In this document: positions 59,010 through 64,000 of the stretch, one piece after another
Layout of the letters: every line of letters starts with the position of its first letter
Numbering within the stretch: the first letter of the stretch is position 1
NCBI RefSeq assembly: GCF_000829455.1
Contig: NZ_JXAK01000023.1
Span: 33,232 to 97,231 of the forward strand
Reading direction: 5' to 3'
DNA from: Gordoniibacillus kamchatkensis
GTDB lineage: Bacteria; Bacillota; Bacilli; Paenibacillales; NBRC-103111
Length of the DNA: 64,000 bases
Position numbers and translations under genes: made by a program
The notes under the pieces: model-generated
Databases searched by the model: none
What the model was told of the DNA's origin: nothing
The model's input: only the letters and a program-made list of their open reading frames with translations

Positions 59010-60191
59010 TCAAAATGTCGGGCCGATGCGCCAAATGCCGAAGTCGTGCTGCTTCAATATTTCCGCTTTCGTCAGCTTGCCGGACGACACAAGCGCGACC
59101 TCGTCAAAAATGCGCCTGCCGACGGATTCGATCGTTTCGACGCCTTGAATGATCGTTCCCGCGTTGATGTCCATATTATCTCGCATCTTCTCGAACATGG
59201 CCGTATTGGTCGCGATCTTGATGACGGGCGCGATCGGGCATCCGGTCGGCGTTCCCCGGCCGCTCGTAAACAGCACGACTTGCGCGCCGCCCGCCACCAT
59301 GCCGGTCAGCTGCTCGATGTCGTGGCCTGGCGTATCCATCCATACCAGGCCTTTCTTGGTCGGCGCCTCGGCATAATCGATGATTTGCTGCAAAGGGCGG
59401 CTGCCGGCTTTGCCCACGGCGCCGAGCGATTTTTCCTCGAGGGAGCTGATCCCGCCTTTCAAGTTGCCCGGCTCGGGTTGCCGGTACGGATGTCGATGCC
59501 CATCATAAAAGCGCGGCTTTCCATCGCCTTGATCACTTCGTATACCCGCTTCGACGTCCTTTCATCTACTGCGCGGGCCGCGAGCAAATGCTCCGCTCCG
59601 ATCAGCTCCGTCGTTTCCGCCAAAATCGCCGTACCCCCGGCAGTCGCACGATCCATGTCGCTGACGACGCCGACGGCAGGGTTGGCGGACAAGCCCGAGC
59701 AAGCGTCAGACCCGCCCGCACTCGGTGCCGACGATCAGCTCGCTGATGTCGCACAGCTCGCGGAATTGCGCCGAGGCGTCCTGCACCATTTGGGCGGCGA
59801 TTTTCGCGCCCTGCGCGATCGCCATCAGCGTGCCGCCGTGATCCTGGATGGAGACGAGCTCCACCGGCTTGCCGCTTTGTGCTGCGATTTCCTGCGCGAC
59901 GCCTCGGCCCTGATGGGTTTCGCAGCCGAGCCCGAGCACGACGACGCCGTAGACGTTCGGATTCGTGCCGAGCCCGACGTAGGTGCGGAACGTCTGCTCG
60001 TAATCGACACCCACCTGGGCGCACCCATGCTGATGGATAAAAGATACCGTGCCTTGAACAAGCTCGGTAATTTGTTTCGCTGCCTGAGTCGCGCACACGA
60101 TGGTAGGAAGAATAAGCACATGATTTCTGACGCCGACTCGTCCGTCCGCCCGCCGGTAACCCCAAAACTTGCCTTCAGCCAGCTGTGGCAC
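59010..60191 (-). CDS. UxaA-family sugar-acid dehydratase, large part (two frame breaks)
   Basis: 393 residues when restored. It corresponds to the C-terminal region of altronate/galactarate dehydratases: [55 protein letters not shown], and [26 protein letters not shown]. Breaks lie at about 59713 (one extra G in TGCGGGCGGG) and about 59472 (one base short in CCGAGCCGG). Beta-elimination of water from a sugar acid, probably iron-dependent. GTG 60191 after GAGGTGAT. It overlaps the small SAF-domain gene by 17 bases. Confidence 0.85.
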
Positions 60192-60483
60192 CGAGATCAC
60201 CTCTTCCCCGTTTTCCTTCCAGATTATGCACATGAACGTGCTGGCCGGGAGCGATATCGGTTACCGCTACCCCGATCGCCTCGCCGTACTTGACAATGTC
60301 GTCGCCTTGGCGGATAGGCCTTACGGCGAATTTGTGGCCGAACTCGATCGGGTCCGCGAGCACGACCGTAAACGTCTGCCCTTGCGAAACGACCGTCAGC
60401 TCGGCGCCTGCGGGAATATCCTCGAGGGCTACGGCGACCGAATCCTGGGGCTTCATCATGACCGTTTTATATGAGGCGTTCAT
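60175..60483 (-). CDS. UxaA-family SAF-domain small subunit
   Basis: 102 residues (MNASYKTVMMKPQDSVAVAL, then GHKFAVRPIRQGDDIVKYGEAIGVA). This is the SAF domain that forms the N-terminus of full-length UxaA, here a separate gene. Its ATG shares a base with the stop of the FAH-family gene and its 3' end overlaps the large part, so subunits should be made in balance. Split UxaA proteins exist, but the fused form is the textbook one. Confidence 0.88.
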   Translation of the reverse strand: MNASYKTVMMKPQDSVAVALEDIPAGAELTVVSQGQTFTVVLADPIEFGHKFAVRPIRQGDDIVKYGEAIGVAVTDIAPGQHVHVHNLEGKRGRGDLGATAG

Positions 60484-61370
60484 CACGGCACCAGCTTTCT
60501 GGCAGTATTGCTCAGTACGCCGATATCCGAAATCTCGATTTCGATCCGGTCGCCATCCTGCAGCGTAAAATCGTTGGGAGGCACAATGCACGTTCCGGTC
60601 AGCAGCACCGTACCGTCAAAAATGTCGTTGTCCCGCCGCAAAAAGGACACGAGCTCGTCGAACCTTCGTTTCAACTGGCCCGTGCTTGCCGTTCCTTCCA
60701 CGGCCAACTCCCCGTTTCTGTAAATGCGGCAGGCGATTTGGAACCGGTACGGGTCCGCGACCGTTTCCGCCAGCCGCACCGCCGGGCCGATCGAGCAGGA
60801 GCGCCTCCACATTTTGGCCTGGGGCAAGTAGAGCGGGTTTTCTCCTTCAATATCGCGGCAGCTCATGTCGTTGCCGGCCGTGTAGCCGACGATGTTCCCG
60901 TTCCGGCCTATGACGAGGCCCAGCTCCGGCTCCGGGATTTGCCAGCTCGAATCCGAGCGCAAGCAGACGTCCTGCCCCGGGCCGACCGTGCGCGCCGCCG
61001 TCGATTTGAAAAAAATTTCGGGACGCTCCGCGTCATACACTTTGTCGTAAAACGTCGCCACGTCCAGCTTACCGCCCGTCGCCTCGTAATTGCGAGCATC
61101 TCTGCTCCGTTCGTACGTTACTCCAGCTGCCCATACTTCGGGGGCGTCGAGAGGCGTCAATAAAGTCAGGCTTTCGAGCGGCACGCCGACAGGCGCTGCT
61201 CCTTCGGCGATCTCTTTTTCGATCAAAGCCAGCGGGGACACGCCGAGTTCCTCGGCCTCACGTACGAGTTCCATCAAATCCCGCTGCGGCAAAGCATAAA
61301 TGCGATTGTCGTCGGTTAAAGCTGCGAGCACTGGCAAAGAGGTTTCGTCTGCAAAGCGGATGACGCGCAT
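60483..61370 (-). CDS. Fumarylacetoacetate hydrolase-family protein, possibly 2-dehydro-3-deoxy-pentonate dehydratase
   Basis: 295 residues; AGGAGGA before the ATG. PEVWAAGVTYERSRDAR, EIFFKSTAARTVGPGQ, and the metal ligands in IPEPELGLVI with TAGNDMSCRDIEGENPLYLPQAK. The layout is close to FAH-type enzymes acting on 2-keto-3-deoxy sugar acids. Together with UxaA and the aldehyde dehydrogenase, a role producing 2-oxoglutarate semialdehyde is likely, but this is inference. It lies 34 bases after the regulator gene. Confidence 0.85.
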   Translation of the reverse strand: MRVIRFADETSLPVLAALTDDNRIYALPQRDLMELVREAEELGVSPLALIEKEIAEGAAPVGVPLESLTLLTPLDAPEVWAAGVTYERSRDARNYEATGGKLDVATFYDKVYDAERPEIFFKSTAARTVGPGQDVCLRSDSSWQIPEPELGLVIGRNGNIVGYTAGNDMSCRDIEGENPLYLPQAKMWRRSCSIGPAVRLAETVADPYRFQIACRIYRNGELAVEGTASTGQLKRRFDELVSFLRRDNDIFDGTVLLTGTCIVPPNDFTLQDGDRIEIEISDIGVLSNTARKLVP

Positions 61371-61404
61371 CTTCGGTTCCTCCTGTCCACGGATAGATTC
61401 GCTA

Positions 61405-62151
61405 TTAGTACTTTACGGGCCCGCTCCGGCATTCATGCCAAAGGTCGGCCGGCCGGGTCGGCGTTTTCCGCTTTGGCAGCGCTTGCAAAAGGCCCGAGCT
61501 TGCAAAAGGCCCGCTCGGGCTGAACGCCCACAAAATATGATCTTTAAATTCGGCTTTCGCCTTGTCCGCATCCCTCCGTTCCATCGCTTCTATCAGTTTC
61601 GTATGGGTTCTGTAGGCGGCTCTGCCGTCCAATATCGTTTGCGGATGCAAAATCGCGATAAACCGGCGGATATGGCCGTCCAGCATATGCCAAATCCGGT
61701 TGTATACCGCAATTTGCCCCCACTCGATAACCGTGCGGTGAAACTCGACGTCCAAGGCGGACAGGGCAGCGTAATGTTCCGGCTCGTCGCTGTATTTCTT
61801 CATTTGTTCGACGATGTCGTACAGCTCGCCAAAATGCCGCCGCGTCAATGAAGGCATGACAAGCCCGACGACATTCGCTTCAATTTCCGCGCGCAGCAAA
61901 AACATGTGGAAAATTTCCGAGCTGTCGATTTCCGCGACGAACGCTCCTTTATATTTGACCGAGGTAACGAGCCCTTCTTCTTCCAGACCTCTTAGCGCTT
62001 CGCGGACGGGCACTTGGCTGATGCCGAAATTTTTGGCTACCTCCGTTTCGACGATTCGTTCTCCCGGCTTCAACTCATTTGAAATGATGGCGTTTCTGAG
62101 CTTTAGCCGGACCTCGTCCTTCAATGATGGGACAAGCGGATTGTTTGCCAT
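61405..62151 (-). CDS. GntR-family regulator with FCD domain
   Basis: 248 residues. Winged helix at about 10-75 (LRNAIISNELKPGERIVETEVAKNFGISQVPVREALRGLEEEGLV), then the all-helical FCD ligand domain with metal-binding Asp/His positions (LDVEFHRTVIE, then RTHTKLIEAM). AGGAGAAGG precedes the ATG. First gene of the operon, so self-regulation is likely; twin palindromes overlap its promoter. The effector is probably a sugar acid or an intermediate of the pathway. Confidence 0.92.
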   Translation of the reverse strand: MANNPLVPSLKDEVRLKLRNAIISNELKPGERIVETEVAKNFGISQVPVREALRGLEEEGLVTSVKYKGAFVAEIDSSEIFHMFLLRAEIEANVVGLVMPSLTRRHFGELYDIVEQMKKYSDEPEHYAALSALDVEFHRTVIEWGQIAVYNRIWHMLDGHIRRFIAILHPQTILDGRAAYRTHTKLIEAMERRDADKAKAEFKDHILWAFSPSGPFASSGLLQALPKRKTPTRPADLWHECRSGPVKY

Positions 62152-62180
62152 GTTCGCGACCTTCTCCTGCTAGCAAAATC

Positions 62181-62213
62181 GATTATATATAATTGATAAA
62201 ATTATATATAATC
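62181..62213 (-). promoter_or_regulatory. Twin-palindrome operator of the GntR operon
   Basis: Two copies of the 12-bp palindrome ATTATATATAAT (62182-62193 and 62201-62212), spaced 19 bases centre to centre. Together they form a perfect 14-bp inverted repeat around GATAA. The distal copy contains the -10 hexamer, and the proximal copy covers the likely start point. This fits GntR repression. Confidence 0.75.
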
Positions 62214-62230
62214 TTCGAGGAAATCGTCAA
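62201..62230 (-). promoter_or_regulatory. Promoter of the GntR sugar-acid operon
   Basis: On the minus strand TTGACG (62230-62225), 18-base spacer, TATAAT (62206-62201), about 50 bases before the gene start. Confidence 0.7.
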
Positions 62231-62239
62231 TCGCGCTTG

Positions 62240-62275
62240 AAAAAAAAAGCCGCCGCGGACAAAACCGCGGCAGCT
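62240..62275 (-). terminator. Terminator of the ABC-F gene
   Basis: GC-rich stem around TTTTGT followed by eight or nine T on the minus strand, just downstream of the ABC-F stop. Confidence 0.85.
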
Positions 62276-62286
62276 GTTCAACTTAC

Positions 62287-63825
62287 TTACCATTTCTCCA
62301 CTTGCCATATGTCGGTCACCCAACCCGCGTAAAAGTCCGGTTCATGGGTCACAACCACAATCGTACCGTCGTACGCTTCGAGAGCTTGCCGCAGCGCCTC
62401 CTTCGCCAGGACGTCCAGATGGTTCGTCGGTTCGTCCAATACGAGGAAATTGCAGTCGGTCAGCATTAGCTCGCTTAAACGCGCCTTCGCTTGCTCTCCG
62501 CCGCTTAATGCCCGCAGCGGCTGGCGAATGTGCTTGTCGGTCAGCCCCGCCATCGCGAGCGTTTTGCGGATGTCCTTTTCCTTCAAATCCCGCCGAAATG
62601 TCGTCAGGCGCTCCAGCGGAGTTAGCTCCGAAACCGCATGTTCTTGCGCATAGTACCCGGCGCGAACGCGCTCCCCGATATGCACGGTCCCGCCCATCGG
62701 CTCCACATGGCCGAGCAGCGTTTTGAGCAGCGTCGATTTGCCGATGCCGTTGGAGCCTACGATGGCGATCTTGTCGCCACGGCTAATTTGCAAATCCCGC
62801 GGCGCAAAGAGCGGCTTCGTGTAGCCGATCTGAATTTGTTTGGCTTCTATCACTCGGGTCACCGGGTCTATGGTAACGTTAAATGTAAAGCGAGGCCGCG
62901 GCGCAGTCGTCGGCCGGTCGATCCGCTCCATTTTTTCCAGCATCTTTTCGCGGCTTTTCGCCTGCTTCGCTTTGCGGACCTTGTTTTTTTGGATGAACGT
63001 CTCCAGCCTGGCAATTTCGTGCTGTTGCCGGATGTAGGCGTCCTGCAGCTGCTGTTTGCTTTGCTCGTAGCTGGCCAGGAACGCCTTGTAATTGCCCGCG
63101 TAACGCCCCAACTGCTGATGCTCCAGGTGGAAGATTGTGCCGGCGATTTCGTTCAAAAACCGCTCGTCATGCGATACGACCAGAAAGGCGTGCTCGTAAA
63201 CCTTCAAATACTTCGTCAGCCAATCGATATGCGCCTCGTCCAAAAAATTGGTCGGCTCGTCAAGCAGCAGCACATCCGGCTCTTCCAGCAAAAGCGTGCC
63301 CAGCAGCAGCTTGGTGCGCTGGCCCCCGCTCAGCTTGTCGACTTCCCGCTCCAAGCCAAGCTCCAGCAGCCCCAAGCCTGCAGCCACTTCTTCGATCCGC
63401 GCATCCAGCTCGTAAAAGCGGGACTGCTCCAGCTTCGTCTGCAGCTCGCCATATTGGGCGAGCAGCCGCTCCAGCGGCTCCGCATCCGGCGCCCCGGCAG
63501 CCATTTGCTCGGCGATGTGACGCATGCGCTTTTCCATGTCGTACAAGTGCGCAAAAGCGCCCTGCAGCGTCAGCCTGATAGTGGTGCCGGCTTGCAGGTC
63601 GAGATGCTGCCGCAGGAAGCCGTATTTTACGTCAGGCAGCCATTTGACCGTGCCCCGGTCGGGAATGACATCCCCCGCCAAAATGCGCAAAAGCGTCGAT
63701 TTGCCGGCGCCATTGCCGCCGACGAGACCTGCGTGCTCCCCCCGCAGCAGGCGAAAGCTCACGTCGCGAAATACCGATTTATCCGCATACGCATGCGTCA
63801 AGTTTTCAACCGTCAACAAACTCAT
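62287..63825 (-). CDS. ABC-F family ATPase
   Basis: 512 residues with two ABC domains. Walker A sites GGNGAGKST (about 37-45) and GSNGIGKST; signatures LSGGQRTKLLL and LSGGEQAKARL; Walker B LLLDEPTNFLD and LVLDEPTNHLD. The linker is a charged helical pair (FIQKNKVRKAKQAKSREKMLEK). No membrane segment. ABC-F proteins act on the ribosome; some protect against antibiotics. ATG 63825 (MSLLTVENLTH) is preferred to 63831 by spacing from AAGGAG. A group II intron lies just upstream in the same orientation. Confidence 0.92.
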   Translation of the reverse strand: MSLLTVENLTHAYADKSVFRDVSFRLLRGEHAGLVGGNGAGKSTLLRILAGDVIPDRGTVKWLPDVKYGFLRQHLDLQAGTTIRLTLQGAFAHLYDMEKRMRHIAEQMAAGAPDAEPLERLLAQYGELQTKLEQSRFYELDARIEEVAAGLGLLELGLEREVDKLSGGQRTKLLLGTLLLEEPDVLLLDEPTNFLDEAHIDWLTKYLKVYEHAFLVVSHDERFLNEIAGTIFHLEHQQLGRYAGNYKAFLASYEQSKQQLQDAYIRQQHEIARLETFIQKNKVRKAKQAKSREKMLEKMERIDRPTTAPRPRFTFNVTIDPVTRVIEAKQIQIGYTKPLFAPRDLQISRGDKIAIVGSNGIGKSTLLKTLLGHVEPMGGTVHIGERVRAGYYAQEHAVSELTPLERLTTFRRDLKEKDIRKTLAMAGLTDKHIRQPLRALSGGEQAKARLSELMLTDCNFLVLDEPTNHLDVLAKEALRQALEAYDGTIVVVTHEPDFYAGWVTDIWQVEKW

Positions 63826-63902
63826 AGTCATTCTCTCCTTTGGCTTCCTATTTCAAAGCGCAACCGGGAGAACAGCGATGAGAACCTATTCAGTTTGGAA
63901 TA

Positions 63903-64000
63903 ATCGGGTAGGAGGCTACCCATTAGTTGAGTAGCCGACCTCCCACACCACCGTACGTACCGTTCGGTATACGGCGGTTCCTTAGTTCACGCAGTTACTT
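63903..64000 (-). mobile_element. Group II intron, 3' end (domains V and VI)
   Basis: On the minus strand: GGAACCGCCGTATACCGAAC and GGTACGTACGGTGGTGTG fold as domain V. GGCTACTC-AACTAAT-GGGTAGCC is domain VI with the branch-point A. The 3' end is near CCTACCCGAT at 63903. This is the familiar tail of bacterial group II introns, usually after a reverse-transcriptase gene that would lie outside the window. It is inserted about 70 bases upstream of the ABC-F gene. Confidence 0.8.

Overview
The window looks like chromosomal DNA from a GC-rich, spore-forming, low-copy relative of Bacillus, most likely Paenibacillus, Cohnella or a close neighbour. The grounds are gene order (tig-clpP-clpX, lonB-lonA-engB, the hemAXCDB...L block, spoVID, valS-folC, a spoIIB-like SPOR gene), the sporulation genes, AGGAGG-type ribosome binding sites with frequent GTG/TTG starts, a T-box ahead of valS, and long intergenic stretches filled with repeats.

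Layout. 1-1.6 kb: the start of a leftward asparagine synthetase, three small genes, a 64-bp tandem repeat and two leftward tRNAs (Gly, Arg). 1.7-14.3 kb: a YsoA-position gene, trigger factor, ClpP, ClpX, IspG, a YibQ-type deacetylase, a CwlD-type amidase, LonB, LonA and EngB, which is a protein quality-control cluster. 14.3-15.6 kb: non-coding, with a MITE-like element and two tandem-repeat arrays. 15.7-17.7 kb: an unknown gene, speD behind a structured leader, and a small membrane-anchored protein. 17.9-30.2 kb: tetrapyrrole genes hemA, hemX, sirC-like, hemC, cobA-hemD fusion, hemB, hemE, hemH, hemY and hemL, taking glutamyl-tRNA to coproporphyrin, with a siroheme branch. 30.2-42.1 kb: insertions relative to Bacillus (an ANT(6)-like gene, a phosphodiester glycosidase, a 37-residue membrane protein with a pseudouridine synthase, spoVID, an ABC transporter with a two-component system, a 54-residue membrane protein). 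42.2-50.7 kb: T-box, valS, folC, murC, a 1.2-kb repeat region and a SPOR protein.

At about 50.67 kb the conserved order stops: the SPOR gene runs into the last 40 residues of an AraC-type regulator. What follows is mostly leftward accessory DNA: a multi-PAS histidine kinase, a cupin/Gfo-Idh-MocA/GH31 operon, an AT-richer SRPBCC gene, a GntR-controlled sugar-acid operon (FAH-family protein, split UxaA, aldehyde dehydrogenase) and an ABC-F ATPase. The right edge is the 3' end of a group II intron.

About fourteen sites carry small indels inside otherwise intact, mostly essential genes (clpX, lonA, hemA, hemC, hemY, hemL and others). Nearly all are lost bases in short runs. I read these as sequence errors rather than gene decay, so such genes are given as single CDS with the break noted. 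The most interesting non-coding signals are the speD leader fold, a family of about 150-190 bp terminal-inverted-repeat elements (three copies, one of which appears to have duplicated the engB terminator), and twin AT palindromes over the GntR promoter.
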